Source of the DNA: Arthrobacter cupressi
GTDB taxonomy: Bacteria; Actinomycetota; Actinomycetes; Actinomycetales; Micrococcaceae
Length of the DNA stretch: 64,000 nt
Assembly (NCBI RefSeq): GCF_900099975.1
Contig: NZ_FNEI01000015.1
Span: 35,102-99,101, forward strand
Reading direction: 5' to 3'
Part shown: positions 17,002 to 26,557 of the stretch, in pieces
How the letters are laid out: every line of letters begins with the position of its first letter
Position numbering within the stretch: the stretch's first letter is position 1
The notes under the pieces: generated by a model
Seen by the model: only the letters and a program-made list of their open reading frames with translations
Databases searched by the model: none
What the model was told of the DNA's origin: nothing
Translations under genes and position numbers: made by a program

Positions 17002-17253
17002 ATGCCCCGGATCGTCGTCGACGTCATGCCCAAGCCCGAGATTCTGGACCCGCAGGGGAAGGCGATTGTGGGAGCACTGCCCCGCCTCGGCTTCACCGGC
17101 TTTAGCGCAGTCCGCCAGGGCAAGCGCTTCGAACTGACCGTCGATGGTGAGGTGACCGACGCCATCCTCGCCCAGGCGCGCGAGGCAGCGGAGACCCTGC
17201 TCTCCAACCCGGTCATCGAAGACGTTGTCAACGTCGAGGTCGTCGAGGCCTGA
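17002..17253 (+). CDS. purS: phosphoribosylformylglycinamidine synthase subunit PurS
   Basis: Small structural subunit (83 aa) of the three-part FGAM synthase PurSQL, which carries out the fourth step of purine synthesis. PurS bridges the glutaminase PurQ and synthetase PurL. Typical features are [17 protein letters not shown] near residues 6-22 and VRQGKRFEL near 40-48. CAGGAG lies nine bases before ATG 17002. purQ starts one base after its stop. An untranslated leader of up to about 160 bp precedes it; I found no purine riboswitch there. Confidence 0.93.
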   Translation: MPRIVVDVMPKPEILDPQGKAIVGALPRLGFTGFSAVRQGKRFELTVDGEVTDAILAQAREAAETLLSNPVIEDVVNVEVVEA

Positions 17254-17254
17254 C

Positions 17255-18010
17255 ATGACTGAACTTCCCCTGATCGGCGAGGCCCCCGTGGCCGCCGATT
17301 CCCGGTTGGACGGCGCGAAAATCGGCGTCGTCACTTTCCCCGGCACCCTTGACGATCGCGACGCCGCCCGTGCCGTCCGCCTCGCAGGCGGCACCGCCGT
17401 CGCGCTGTGGCACGCGGACACGGAACTGGCCGACGTCGACGCCGTGGTGATCCCCGGCGGCTTCTCCTACGGCGACTACCTGCGCGCCGGCGCCATCTCG
17501 CGTTTCGCGCCGCTGATGTCCAAGATCATCGACGCCGCCAACTCGGACGCGAAGCTGCCGGTCCTGGGTATCTGCAACGGCTTCCAGATCCTCACCGAAT
17601 CGCACCTGCTGCCCGGTTCGATGATCAAGAACGACCACCTGAAGTTCCTCTGCCGGGACCAGGTGCTGCGCGTGGAGAACAACACCACGGCCTGGACCGC
17701 CGACTACGAGGCAGGCCAGGAGATCCTGGTTCCGCTGAAGAACCAGGACGGCCAGTACATCGCCGACGAGAAGACCCTGGACGCCCTTGAGGCCGAGGGC
17801 CGCGTCGTGTTCCGCTACGTGGGCTTCAACCCGAACGGCTCCCGCCGCGACATCGCGGGCATCACCAACGCCGCCGGCAACGTGGTGGGCCTTATGCCGC
17901 ACCCGGAGCACGCCGTGGAGCCCGGCTTCGGCCCGGAATCCAACGCCGGCACCGACGGCCTCGGTTTCTTCACCTCCGTTTTGAACAAGATTGTGGGAGG
18001 CGCCAAGTGA
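17255..18010 (+). CDS. purQ: phosphoribosylformylglycinamidine synthase subunit PurQ
   Basis: Glutamine amidotransferase subunit (251 aa) that supplies ammonia to PurL. The class I triad is visible: nucleophile Cys107 (LGICNGFQ), His216 and Glu218 (MPHPEH). [10 protein letters not shown] (68-77) is a family signature. It is slightly longer than the common 220-230 residues because of an N-terminal extension and an acidic insert near 160-180. The start follows purS directly. The stop overlaps the GTG of purL (GTGA), so the three subunits are translationally coupled. Confidence 0.95.
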   Translation: MTELPLIGEAPVAADSRLDGAKIGVVTFPGTLDDRDAARAVRLAGGTAVALWHADTELADVDAVVIPGGFSYGDYLRAGAISRFAPLMSKIIDAANSDAKLPVLGICNGFQILTESHLLPGSMIKNDHLKFLCRDQVLRVENNTTAWTADYEAGQEILVPLKNQDGQYIADEKTLDALEAEGRVVFRYVGFNPNGSRRDIAGITNAAGNVVGLMPHPEHAVEPGFGPESNAGTDGLGFFTSVLNKIVGGAK

Positions 18011-20316
18011 CCACGGAGACCAACAAGAAGTTCAACATCGACACCGTCGAGAATGCTGCGAACACTCCGGACACTGAGCTCCCCTGGGCCGAGCTCGGCC
18101 TGAAGGAGAACGAGTTCGACGAGATCGTCAAGGTCCTGGGCCGCCGCCCCACCGGCGCCGAGCTGGCCATGTACTCCGTGATGTGGAGCGAGCACTGCTC
18201 CTACAAGTCCTCCAAGAACCACCTGCGCCAGTTCGGCCAGAAGGTCACCGAGGAGATGAAGAAGGACATGCTGGTGGGCATCGGCGAAAACGCCGGCGTC
18301 ACCAACCTGGGGGACGGCTGGGCCGTGACCTTCAAGATCGAATCGCACAACTCGCCGTCGTTCGTTGAGCCCTACCAGGGTGCCGCGACCGGCATCGGCG
18401 GCATCGTCCGCGACATCATTTCCATGGGAGCCCGCCCCGTGGCCGTCATGGACCCGCTGCGCTTCGGCGAGATCGACCACCCGGACACCGCCCGCGTCAT
18501 GCACGGCGCCGTGGCCGGCATCGGCGGCTACGGCAACTCCCTGGGCCTGCCGAACATCGGCGGCGAGATGGTGTTCGACGCCGTCTACCAGGGCAACCCG
18601 CTGGTCAACGCCCTCGCCGTGGGCGTCATGCGCCACGAGGACATCCGCCTGGCCAACGCGTCCGGCAAGGGCAATCGCGTTGTGCTTTTCGGCGCCCGTA
18701 CCGGCGGCGACGGCATCGGCGGCGCCTCCGTGCTGGCCTCCGAGTCCTTCGACGACACCAAGCCGTCCAAGCGCCCCGCCGTCCAGGTGGGCGACCCCTT
18801 CGCCGAGAAGGTCCTCATCGAGTGCTGCCTGGAGCTTTTCAAGGGCTCCCTGGTCGAAGGCATCCAGGACCTCGGCGCGGCCGGTATCTCCTGCGCCACC
18901 TCGGAGCTCGCGTCCAACGGCGACGGCGGCATGCAGGTGGAGCTGACCTCCGTGCTCCTGCGCGACCCCACCCTGACCCCGGGCGAAATCCTGATGTCCG
19001 AGTCGCAGGAACGCATGATGGCCGTGGTGACCCCGGAGAACGTCGAGGCGTTCGAAGCCGTCATGGACAAGTGGGCGGTCGAATACGCCTGGCTGGGCGA
19101 GGTGACCGACACCGGCCGCCTCATCATCACCTGGGAAGGCGAGGTGATCGTCGACGTCGATCCGCGCACTGTCGCCCACGACGGTCCGGTCTACGACCGC
19201 CCCTACGCCCGCCCCTCCTGGCAGGACGCCTTGCAAGCGGACACCTTCACCGGTTCCGTGCAGGACGCCGGCCGTCCCTCCGCCCCGTCCGAACTGGCCG
19301 CCGCCGTCACCGAACTGGTCGCTTCGCCGAACATGTGCGACAAGTCCTGGATCACCAAGCAGTACGACCGCTACGTGGGCGGCAACACCGCCATGGCGTT
19401 CCCGGACGACGCCGGCGTGGTTCGCGTTGACGAGAAGACCGGCCTGGGCGTTGCCCTGGCCACCGACGCCAACGGCCGCTACACCTACCTGGACCCGTAC
19501 AACGGCGCGCAGCTGGCGCTGGCCGAGGCCTACCGCAACGTGGCCACCTCCGGCGCCGTGCCGATGGCCGTCTCCGACTGCCTGAACTTCGGTTCCCCCG
19601 AGGACCCGGACGTCATGTGGCAGCTCGCCGAATCCATCCGCGGCCTCTCCGACGCCTGCATGGAGCTGGGTGTCCCGGTCACCGGCGGCAACGTTTCGCT
19701 GTACAACCAGACCGGCAGCACCCCGATCCACCCCTCCCCCGTGGTGGCGGTGCTCGGCAAGCTCGACGACGTCGCGCGCCGCACCCCGTCGGGCTGGCAG
19801 GAAGACGGCCAGGCCATCTACCTGCTGGGTACGACGGCGGCCGAACTGGACGGTTCGGAATGGGCCAAGCTGCGCGGCCACCTCGGCGGTCTGCCGCCCC
19901 GCGTGGACCTTGCCGCGGAGCGCCAGCTCGGCGAGATCCTGATCAACGCCAGCCGCGACGGCATGGTCGACTCCGCGCACGACCTCTCCGAAGGCGGCCT
20001 CGCGGCAGCCCTCGTGGAGTCCTCGCTGCGTTACGGCGTCGGCGCCCGGATCGCCCTCGAGGACCTGCTCGAGCGCGACGGCGTGGACCTGTTCACGGCG
20101 CTGTTCTCCGAGTCCCAGGCCCGGGCCATCGTGTCCGTGCCGCGCTCCGAGGAAGTCCGTTTCAAGGACATGTGCACCGCCCGCGGCTTCGCCCACCTGC
20201 GCATCGGCGTGGTGGATGCAGCGTCCAACGCACTGGAGATCAACGGCGTGGAGACCCTGTCCCTGGACGCCCTCCGCGAAGCCCACGAAGGCACCCTGCC
20301 GAAGTACTTCGGCTAA
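18007..20316 (+). CDS. purL: phosphoribosylformylglycinamidine synthase subunit PurL
   Basis: Synthetase subunit (769 aa, the small PurL type that requires PurS and PurQ). It converts FGAR to FGAM with ATP and ammonia. Key stretches are [10 protein letters not shown] (residues 60-69), [18 protein letters not shown] near 116-133 and the second AIRS-like half with [13 protein letters not shown] near 558-570. GTG start overlaps the purQ stop. An 18-bp hairpin with five T follows 64 bp after the stop and can terminate the operon. Confidence 0.96.
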   Translation: MTTETNKKFNIDTVENAANTPDTELPWAELGLKENEFDEIVKVLGRRPTGAELAMYSVMWSEHCSYKSSKNHLRQFGQKVTEEMKKDMLVGIGENAGVTNLGDGWAVTFKIESHNSPSFVEPYQGAATGIGGIVRDIISMGARPVAVMDPLRFGEIDHPDTARVMHGAVAGIGGYGNSLGLPNIGGEMVFDAVYQGNPLVNALAVGVMRHEDIRLANASGKGNRVVLFGARTGGDGIGGASVLASESFDDTKPSKRPAVQVGDPFAEKVLIECCLELFKGSLVEGIQDLGAAGISCATSELASNGDGGMQVELTSVLLRDPTLTPGEILMSESQERMMAVVTPENVEAFEAVMDKWAVEYAWLGEVTDTGRLIITWEGEVIVDVDPRTVAHDGPVYDRPYARPSWQDALQADTFTGSVQDAGRPSAPSELAAAVTELVASPNMCDKSWITKQYDRYVGGNTAMAFPDDAGVVRVDEKTGLGVALATDANGRYTYLDPYNGAQLALAEAYRNVATSGAVPMAVSDCLNFGSPEDPDVMWQLAESIRGLSDACMELGVPVTGGNVSLYNQTGSTPIHPSPVVAVLGKLDDVARRTPSGWQEDGQAIYLLGTTAAELDGSEWAKLRGHLGGLPPRVDLAAERQLGEILINASRDGMVDSAHDLSEGGLAAALVESSLRYGVGARIALEDLLERDGVDLFTALFSESQARAIVSVPRSEEVRFKDMCTARGFAHLRIGVVDAASNALEINGVETLSLDALREAHEGTLPKYFG

Positions 20317-20380
20317 TCCCCACCGCCGCCCTAGCCTCGCAAGCTCGGCCAGGGAACCCTGGCGGGGTGGGCCCAGTCAT

Positions 20381-20441
20381 CGATTGCTCCGTAACTGTCG
20401 TTTTGACCGCTCAGAACGACAGTTACGGAGCAGTCGTTTTT
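20381..20441 (+). terminator. hairpin A: purL terminator and right-hand bracket of nuclease-like cassette 1
   Basis: Perfect 18-bp stem TGCTCCGTAACTGTCGTT (20385-20402) with its complement (20415-20432), extended four more pairs including one G-T, around a 12-base loop. TTTTT follows at 20437-20441, so it can end purL transcription. It also lies directly after the stop of the AbiEi/DUF559-like gene read on the other strand. Its loop on the minus strand is CTGAGCGGTCAA, matching hairpin B at 11 of 12 bases. Confidence 0.8.
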
Positions 20442-21393
20442 AAGGGCGCCGTTCAGGCCGCCACCCTGCCTGGATGAGGGCTGTCCGTACCTTGGCCACC
20501 GCAGGCTTGGCGTCGTTCCCCATGTGCCGCTTCGAGATTCTGACCTCGGTCCAGCCCAGTTCCTGGTACCGCTCCGAGCGGGCAATGTCCCGGACGATCT
20601 GGGCCTCGTCACTGTGGCTCGCGCCCTCGTATTCGACGCCGATCTTGTATTTGCGGTAGGAAAGGTCCGGCTGAAGGCTCCGCCCACCATCACTGTATGC
20701 GACTGGCGCGTTGACTTCGGGTTCCGGCAGGCCCGAGCGCACGATTGCCAGGCGAAGCAGCGACTCACTGGGCGAGTCCGAACCGACCCTTATCAGGCGG
20801 ATTGCTTCCTTCGCTTTCCGCAGGCCACGCTTCCCTTTGTGGCGGTCGATCATCCTCTGCAGATCGGCCACGGTGCATAGCGGTTTATCCCGCCCCTCGA
20901 ATTCGGGCCGGGGTATTCTCACGCAATGGTCCCCCGCCACCACGAGTTCATCCACGGACAAAGTCTCAGCGAGGTCCAACCAGGTCCGTTCCGGGGTTGT
21001 GAGCCTGATCCCGTTCAGGGTGGTGATTTCGTCTTCATAGAGCTTCATCCGGTGGACCACGACGTGCGGCCTGTTCAGGTGCGCCGTGCCCTCGGGCCTG
21101 ATGATGTGGAACATATGCGAGGGCTCCTTCCGCCTTCGGCTCGGCAGATCCAGGAGCGCCGCCGCTGTGAGGTGGGATGCGGCGCATCCCTTGTTGACTT
21201 CAATGAAGGGCCGCACGCTGACTTCCAGGGGAACATCCGCCGTCGGGATTCCAGAGCGGATGCCCCGGCCCAACGCCACCAGCGATCCATGGCGAAGCCG
21301 CCGGGGAGTGACCCCATGGCGCAGCGCCTCGGCGAGAGTGAAGGGCCTGCCCTGCAGTTCTACCGGTAGTTGGCGCGCGGTTTTCATGGGCAC
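20440..21393 (-). CDS. AbiEi/DUF559-like putative endonuclease, cassette 1
   Basis: A 317-residue protein. The N-terminal part (LPVELQGRPFTLAEAL..RLRHG) resembles AbiEi-type winged-helix domains. The middle has TPERTWLDLAETL (133-145). The C-terminal part looks like a Vsr/DUF559 restriction-endonuclease fold with Glu210 (SPSE), Asp243 (QPDLSY), Glu254/Glu256 (VEYEG) and the tail GWTEVRISK. No toxin partner is adjacent. The gene is bracketed by hairpins A and B, which share a loop in opposite orientation. A paralogue lies at 29238-30179 in the same kind of frame. Nuclease activity and function are inference. Confidence 0.7.
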   Translation of the reverse strand: MPMKTARQLPVELQGRPFTLAEALRHGVTPRRLRHGSLVALGRGIRSGIPTADVPLEVSVRPFIEVNKGCAASHLTAAALLDLPSRRRKEPSHMFHIIRPEGTAHLNRPHVVVHRMKLYEDEITTLNGIRLTTPERTWLDLAETLSVDELVVAGDHCVRIPRPEFEGRDKPLCTVADLQRMIDRHKGKRGLRKAKEAIRLIRVGSDSPSESLLRLAIVRSGLPEPEVNAPVAYSDGGRSLQPDLSYRKYKIGVEYEGASHSDEAQIVRDIARSERYQELGWTEVRISKRHMGNDAKPAVAKVRTALIQAGWRPERRP

Positions 21394-21442
21394 ATCAGAA
21401 CAGATTCAGCCCGATGACCGCAGAAGTTATCCACAACCGTCA

Positions 21443-21500
21443 TCGATTGCTGAGTATTTGTCGTTCTGAGCGATCAAAACGACAAATACTCAGCAATCGA
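21443..21500. repeat. hairpin B: upstream bracket of nuclease-like cassette 1
   Basis: Perfect 23-bp stem (21443-21465 with 21478-21500; inner part TGCTGAGTATTTGTCGTT) around loop CTGAGCGATCAA. It lies 50 bp before the gene start. Compared with hairpin A read on the other strand, the 18-base arm differs at four positions and every change is matched on the opposite arm. It ends 13 bp from the DUF503 stop and could also terminate that gene. Confidence 0.8.
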
Positions 21501-21512
21501 CGGGGTAGGTGG

Positions 21513-21806
21513 TTAGTCTTCGCTGTGGACGTCGCGGCGGCGGGCGCTGAGCAGCTCGAGCTCCGGACGTCCGGCTACCAGGCGTTCGACGGCGTCGAGC
21601 ACCTCCACGAGGTGCGCCCGGTCCGGGGCAACCACCGCAGCCCCGATCAGGGCCCGGCGGTGCTGGTCCATCAGGCCCGTCTCCGCCGCGGACACCTCGA
21701 AGCGGCGCTTGAGTTGGGCCACCACGGGCCGCACCAGTGAGCGTTTCTCCTTGAGGCTGTGCACGTCGCCCAGGAGGATGTCGAACTCGATCCAACCGAT
21801 CCACAT
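21513..21806 (-). CDS. DUF503 family protein
   Basis: A 97-residue protein of the DUF503 family (YlxP-like): starts MWIGWIEFDILLGDVHSLKEKRS with the diagnostic HSLKEKRS near residues 16-23, then a ferredoxin-like alpha/beta domain ending VERLVAGRPELELL. Members are small, cytoplasmic and near translation or ribosome-assembly genes in many bacteria; the function is unproven. Here it stands alone, followed by hairpin B on its 3' side. Confidence 0.85.
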   Translation of the reverse strand: MWIGWIEFDILLGDVHSLKEKRSLVRPVVAQLKRRFEVSAAETGLMDQHRRALIGAAVVAPDRAHLVEVLDAVERLVAGRPELELLSARRRDVHSED

Positions 21807-21840
21807 GGGGCCATTATGGGCCGGCCGGCCGGACGCCGGG

Positions 21841-22161
21841 CTAGGCGATGCTGAGCTCGCCCATCAAATCCCAGCCCTCGCCGTCGAGCTGGCGGCTGAT
21901 GATCCGCGGGGTCTCCGCGAGGGCCTGCGGCATGTCCGCCATGGCCTTCTTGAAGTGTTCACTGTTGACGTGGTCGCCGGCGGCGTCGTCCTTGAAGGCT
22001 TCCACCAGCACGAACTCGTTGGGGTCCTCGACGCTGCGGGACCAGTCGAACCACAGGTTGCCCGGTTCCGCGCGGGTAGCCTCGGTGAAGCCGGCCACGA
22101 GGTCGAGCCAGCGCTCGGTCCATTCGGGCTTGGTCTTGAATTTGACCACGATGAAGATCAT
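21841..22161 (-). CDS. antibiotic biosynthesis monooxygenase (ABM) domain protein
   Basis: A 106-residue ferredoxin-like dimeric fold protein of the quinol monooxygenase/YgiN type: IVVKFKTKPEWTERWLDL near residues 4-21, NLWFDWSRS near 41-49, FVLVEAFKD near 57-65, SEHFKKAMADM near 75-85. These oxidise quinol-like compounds or act as heme or stress proteins without bound cofactor. ATG 22161 is used because the family starts here; a longer frame exists upstream. It stands alone and the substrate is unknown. Confidence 0.8.
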   Translation of the reverse strand: MIFIVVKFKTKPEWTERWLDLVAGFTEATRAEPGNLWFDWSRSVEDPNEFVLVEAFKDDAAGDHVNSEHFKKAMADMPQALAETPRIISRQLDGEGWDLMGELSIA

Positions 22162-22272
22162 GGGCGCCTTTCCTTCGGGCGGGCCGGCGCGCGGCAGCGC
22201 GGACCGGCGTCCGCGCTGACAGTTCGCTCCCAATTCTGCCACCGGGGCGGCCAGGACCGCGCCGGGAAACGA

Positions 22273-22310
22273 CGACGGCGGCCCGCACCGGAAGGTGTGG
22301 ACCGCCGTCG
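22273..22310 (-). terminator. terminator of the NgcEFG-like operon
   Basis: Seventeen-base arms CGACGGCGGCCCGCACC (22273-22289) and 22294-22310 with one mismatch and one G-T pair around loop GGAA, 23 bp after the stop of the last transporter gene. Confidence 0.65.
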
Positions 22311-22332
22311 GGCGCTGTGTGGGGAAGCCGGG

Positions 22333-23220
22333 CTAGCGGGAGGTGCCTTGCGACACCGAGCCCTGCAGCTGGCGCTGGAACAGGATGTAGGCGATCAGGA
22401 CCGGGATCACGGTGACGGTGACAGCTGCGAACAGTGCCCCGAAGTCCACCGCGTAGCCCATCTGCTGGGCGAAGGCGAACAGTTCCTGGGAGAGGACCTT
22501 CGGGCCGCCGGCATTGATGGTGACCGGGATGAGGAACTGGTTCCACAGGCCCAGGAAGTTGAAAATCGCCACGGATGCCAGGCCGGGCCTGGCCATGGGC
22601 AGCATGATCTGGAAGAACGTCCGCCACTCCCCGGCGCCGTCGATCGCAGCGGCCTCGGCGATTTCACCCGGAAGGTTCTTGAAGAACGCGAACAGGAAGA
22701 ACACAGTGAACGGCAACGCGAAGGCCACGTAGGTGATGATCAGGCCCGGCAGCTGGTTGAGCAGCCCCATTCCCTTGAGGACGCCGAAGAGCGGAACCAT
22801 GGCCAGGAAGATTGGGAAGGTCAGGCCGGCCAGCATCAGGACGTAGATGATCCTGCTGCCCCTGAAGGTGAAGCGGGCCAGCACGTAGGCGCACATGGCC
22901 CCCAGCAACATGACCAGCACCAGCGAGACGCCAACCACAATCACCGAGTTGATGAAGGCCGCGCCAATGCCGGCCTCGCTCCACGCCTTGATGTAGTTGT
23001 CCAGCTTCCACGCACCGGGCAGTGCGAACGGCGACGCGAAGATCTCATTGGAGGTCTTGAAGGAGGACATGAAGGTCCACAGCAGCGGCAGGACCACGAT
23101 GGCGGACCAAATCGCCAGGACGACATGCGATGTTGCCGCTACGGCCCGGTCACCCGGAGTGCTCTTGGCTTCTCGCTCGATGTGGCCCACGGGGACTGTC
23201 TTTTGTTTCAGAAGAGTCAC
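22333..23220 (-). CDS. ngcG: carbohydrate ABC transporter permease (MalG/NgcG type)
   Basis: Inner-membrane permease (295 aa) with about six hydrophobic segments and the EAA loop EIAEAAAIDGAGEWRTFFQ near residues 198-216 that docks the ATPase. Third gene of a SBP-permease-permease operon without its own ATPase, as usual for actinobacterial sugar importers that share MsiK. Its start overlaps the stop of the upstream permease by four bases. The gene name rests on the NgcE-like binding protein and is provisional. Confidence 0.85.
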   Translation of the reverse strand: MTLLKQKTVPVGHIEREAKSTPGDRAVAATSHVVLAIWSAIVVLPLLWTFMSSFKTSNEIFASPFALPGAWKLDNYIKAWSEAGIGAAFINSVIVVGVSLVLVMLLGAMCAYVLARFTFRGSRIIYVLMLAGLTFPIFLAMVPLFGVLKGMGLLNQLPGLIITYVAFALPFTVFFLFAFFKNLPGEIAEAAAIDGAGEWRTFFQIMLPMARPGLASVAIFNFLGLWNQFLIPVTINAGGPKVLSQELFAFAQQMGYAVDFGALFAAVTVTVIPVLIAYILFQRQLQGSVSQGTSR

Positions 23221-24212
23221 AGCCGGCCTCCCTCGGAACCGCCGGTCAGCTTATTCACCAGGAACACGAGGCCGGAGAAGAGCAAGGTTGCCAGGGCCAG
23301 GATGACGCCCATTGCGGTCGCCATGCCGAACTGGCCGCGCTGGAAGGCGGTGAAGAACAATTGCTGGGACATGACCAAGGTGGAGTTCTCCGGGCCGCCT
23401 GCGTTCGGGAACAACGAAGCCATGTAGACGAAGGCGTCCAGGGCGAAGATGCCCAGATAGACGTAGGCCGTCTGGATGTTGTCGCGGATCATCGGGATGG
23501 TGACACTGACGGCAGTGCGAAAACGGCCTGCGCCGTCGATGCGGGCAGCCTCGAAGAGTTCCGCGGGAATGCCTTTGATGCCGGCGATGAAGAGCACCAT
23601 GTAGAAGCCCACGAAGCCCCAGATGATCACGAAGATGGAGCACCACATGGCCGTATTGGTGTTGCCCAGCCAGGCATAATCCTTGAAGTTGAGCCCCAGC
23701 GCGTTCAGGGCGCCGTTCAGTAGGCCGCCGCTGGGGTCGTAGATCTGGCCCCACATGATGCCGATCGCAACGGCGGGAATGGTGTACGGGAAGAAGGAGA
23801 CAACGCGGTAGAAGCTGGAGTTCCGCAGGCCCTTGACCTGGCCCTTGCTGCTGCCACCCACTGTGACGAGGGTGGCCAGGACGAGGCTCAGGACCACTGT
23901 GACCAGGGGAACGACGATCAGCAGGATGACGTTGTTGCTGAGCGCCTTCAGGAACTGGTCGTCCGTGAAGATGCGGGCATAGTTGTCCAGCCCGACGAAT
24001 TTGTAGTTGGGGCTGAAGCCGGACCAGTCGGTCAATGAATAGACGAATGCCTGCAGGAACGGCCAAATCACAAAGACCAGGTAGATCGCCAGCGGTATCC
24101 CGAGGAACACGGCCATGAAGGAAACCTTGTCAAAGGTCAGGTTCTTGCGGCGACTCTGGATGGCGGCCTTGCGGCCGCCTTCCAGAACCGCAGTTGGTGG
24201 GGGCAAGCTCAC
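23217..24212 (-). CDS. ngcF: sugar ABC transporter permease (MalF/NgcF type)
   Basis: Permease (331 aa) with six or so membrane spans and the EAA loop PAELFEAARIDGAGRFRTA near residues 215-233. It pairs with the MalG-type permease downstream (ATGA overlap) and overlaps the binding protein gene upstream, so the three genes are coupled. Predicted to form the channel for N-acetylglucosamine or chitobiose together with NgcG; specificity is inferred from the binding protein. Confidence 0.85.
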   Translation of the reverse strand: MSLPPPTAVLEGGRKAAIQSRRKNLTFDKVSFMAVFLGIPLAIYLVFVIWPFLQAFVYSLTDWSGFSPNYKFVGLDNYARIFTDDQFLKALSNNVILLIVVPLVTVVLSLVLATLVTVGGSSKGQVKGLRNSSFYRVVSFFPYTIPAVAIGIMWGQIYDPSGGLLNGALNALGLNFKDYAWLGNTNTAMWCSIFVIIWGFVGFYMVLFIAGIKGIPAELFEAARIDGAGRFRTAVSVTIPMIRDNIQTAYVYLGIFALDAFVYMASLFPNAGGPENSTLVMSQQLFFTAFQRGQFGMATAMGVILALATLLFSGLVFLVNKLTGGSEGGRL

Positions 24213-25612
24213 TTGATTTCAACCTTCTTGATGGAGCTGTCGTTGCGGATCTTGTCCGACATCTTCTGCATGTCGTTGGCCAGATTGGCAGCGTTCGACT
24301 TGCCATCGAGGAAGGCATTCCAGACAACCAGGACGTCCTTGTTCATGCCGTAAAGGTCCAGGAACTGCCAGTTGAAGACATTCTTGCCGGCCGCATCGAG
24401 CATCTTGGTCTGCGAAACCAGGGCGGTCGAGCCGAAGCCGTCCGCGGGGACGGTGTCCTTGACCACGGTGGGAGCCAGCTTGGTCTTGGCGAAGTTGGCG
24501 GCCGCATCCTTGGACAGCATGATGCGGAGGATTTCCTTGCCGCCTGCCTTGTTCTTGGCCTGGGACGGAACAATGAAGGGCTCGCCGCCACCGGAGTGCA
24601 ATGCCTCGTACGGCATCTTCGGGCTGCTGCTGGGGGTGGGCACGGGTGCGCCCGTCATCTTGAAGTCGGCCTTCGTCTGGTCCTTCATTTCGTTTTCGAT
24701 CCACGAACCGGACGGGTAGAGCAGGGCCTCCTGGCCGTTGCTCCACTGAGCCTGCGCCGCGGTGAAGGCAGTGCCGGAGCCACCCGGTTTGAAGTGGCCG
24801 GCCTTGACGTGCTTGTCCAGGGCCTCGAAGACCTTGGTGAGCGCGGGGTGCTTCCAGCTGTCTTCCTTGAGGTTCTCCAGGGCCACGCGGACCTCATCGC
24901 CACCTTCCTTGATGGCGGAGGACAGGGCCAGCTCAAGGTAGTAGCTGGCGGCTTCCTTGCCCCAGAGGAACAGGTACTTGCCCTTGGCCTTGGCCTTCTC
25001 CCCGAGTTCGTAGGCCTCGTCCCAAGTCTTCGGAGGCGTCCAGCCATTGGCCTCGAAGAGTGACGCGGAATACCAGACGCCGAAGAGGGTGAGCACGTAG
25101 TTGATGGCGACCAGCTTGCCGTTGAAGGTACCCGGGGCCAGCACGCCTTCGTAGAGGGTGTCCTTGATCGGGGTGCCCTCAAGGTTCTTGGCATCCACTA
25201 CGGGCTGGAGGTCTTCCAGCTGGTCCAGGATGGTGCTGATACCGATGGACTGGGCGCCGGAGTTGTCCACGAGGTCCGGCGGGTTGCCGCCGGCGAAGCG
25301 CGGCTGGAGTTCCGTGGAGATCGCGGTCGACGGGTTGATCTTGGCAGTGGAACCCTGATGGTTCTTGTTGAAGATGCTGCCGGCGAAATCGACATAGTCG
25401 ATGCCGTAGCCACCCTTGAAAATCACGGCGTCAACCGTGGAGTTGTCCGGAACGCCGAACGGGTTGGTGTCCGAGACGGTGCCGGTGGGACCGGCAGTGG
25501 TGCCGCCGCCTGATGCGCAGGAGGCCAGGGCTCCACCCATCGGTGCCAGCACGGCGGTGGCGAGCGCACCGCGGAGGAAACCACGGCGTGCGAAGGACTG
25601 CTGAACGTTCAT
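24209..25612 (-). CDS. ngcE: sugar-binding lipoprotein, N-acetylglucosamine/chitobiose type
   Basis: Extracellular binding protein (467 aa). The N-terminus has a Tat-like ARRGFLRG motif and lipobox LASC, so it is probably exported folded and anchored as a lipoprotein. FKGGYGIDYVDFAGSIF and QPRFAGGNPPDLVDNSGAQ blocks (about residues 60-76 and 96-115) match the NgcE family that binds GlcNAc and diacetylchitobiose. ATG 25612 has GGAGGG upstream. An inverted repeat GAAAT-CAAT-ATTTC at 25738-25751 lies in the upstream region. No DasR-type site was seen. Confidence 0.75.
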   Translation of the reverse strand: MNVQQSFARRGFLRGALATAVLAPMGGALASCASGGGTTAGPTGTVSDTNPFGVPDNSTVDAVIFKGGYGIDYVDFAGSIFNKNHQGSTAKINPSTAISTELQPRFAGGNPPDLVDNSGAQSIGISTILDQLEDLQPVVDAKNLEGTPIKDTLYEGVLAPGTFNGKLVAINYVLTLFGVWYSASLFEANGWTPPKTWDEAYELGEKAKAKGKYLFLWGKEAASYYLELALSSAIKEGGDEVRVALENLKEDSWKHPALTKVFEALDKHVKAGHFKPGGSGTAFTAAQAQWSNGQEALLYPSGSWIENEMKDQTKADFKMTGAPVPTPSSSPKMPYEALHSGGGEPFIVPSQAKNKAGGKEILRIMLSKDAAANFAKTKLAPTVVKDTVPADGFGSTALVSQTKMLDAAGKNVFNWQFLDLYGMNKDVLVVWNAFLDGKSNAANLANDMQKMSDKIRNDSSIKKVEIK

Positions 25613-25845
25613 CCTAATACCCTCCAGGGACTCGTAGGGCCGATCCGGATGGCGCCCGTGCCAGGTGGTTTCGGATCGGCTGGAAGGCGCCCGAAGCAGC
25701 ACCATCCTCGTGTGACATACTTCACCACAAGTGATCGGAAATCAATATTTCTTGCTAGTTTCAATCAACTTTTGTCAAAACGTGATCTAGTCCGAAAGCC
25801 CCGCCGGGACCTCCAGGCACGCTCCAAAAAGGAAGAAACCGCAGC

Positions 25846-26475
25846 TCAGGGCCGTCTGCTGAGCGACCTCTCGCACTCTTCGATGGCTTCGCGCGCCCAC
25901 TGCTGCTGCTGCGGAGTCCCGACGCGTTCCGCCCATTGCTCAGCGAGTTGGAACTCCACCAGCGCTTCGGTGCGCCGGCCGTCGTCGTACAGCGCCCAGC
26001 CGAGGTTGTTGTGCAGCGAAACCATCCACCGCTTGGTACGGGGATCGTCGACGGCGGAGGCGTACTCAAGCGCGCTTCGCGTCCATGATTCCTGGTGGCC
26101 GGAGTCGGCGATCGCGAGCATGTGCAGCGCATCCACCGTAAGGAATTCCTCGCCGAGGTGGTCGCCGAGTTCCGCGGCCTGTTCAAGCAGTGGCACGGCC
26201 ATGGCGGGATGCCCGGAGGAATTGAGCAGGCGGCCGCGCTCCAGGAGGACACGGATGGCGATGGTGGGTTCTTCTTCGGTGTCGATCGAATCCAGCAGGG
26301 CGTCGGCCTCTTCGTAGCGGCCCTGCAGCCCGATGGCGCGGCCCAACTGGGTGGCCAGTTCCAGCCGCTCGAAATCGTCAAAACGGGAGTCCTGCATGGC
26401 TTCCCGGAAACGGGCTTCGGATAAGGCCGGGTTGTCGAAGTTCCACAACCCGTCGAGTGTTCTCTGCTCCAGCAT
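25846..26475 (-). CDS. tetratricopeptide-repeat protein
   Basis: A 209-residue all-helical protein with TPR-like units, for example LELATQLGRAIGLQGRYEEADALL near residues 38-61 (shortened here in meaning, not sequence) and NNLGWALYDDGRRTEALVEF near 155-174. These scaffold protein contacts. It is soluble and lacks a signal peptide. It stands between the transporter promoter and two small housekeeping genes. No partner can be named. Confidence 0.75.
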   Translation of the reverse strand: MLEQRTLDGLWNFDNPALSEARFREAMQDSRFDDFERLELATQLGRAIGLQGRYEEADALLDSIDTEEEPTIAIRVLLERGRLLNSSGHPAMAVPLLEQAAELGDHLGEEFLTVDALHMLAIADSGHQESWTRSALEYASAVDDPRTKRWMVSLHNNLGWALYDDGRRTEALVEFQLAEQWAERVGTPQQQQWAREAIEECERSLSRRP

Positions 26476-26557
26476 CTGGCCGCTCCCGATTGCGTCAAAG
26501 GCGTCGAATGGTGTTGCGCACTCTCAATCTATCCGACGCGCGCCGGGCCGCGGCCGC

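Noticed and set aside
17815..20286. 823-codon open frame on the minus strand opposite purL
   Set aside because: It is antisense to clearly conserved purL, rich in His/Gly/Val/Asp as expected for a high-GC shadow frame, and matches no family.
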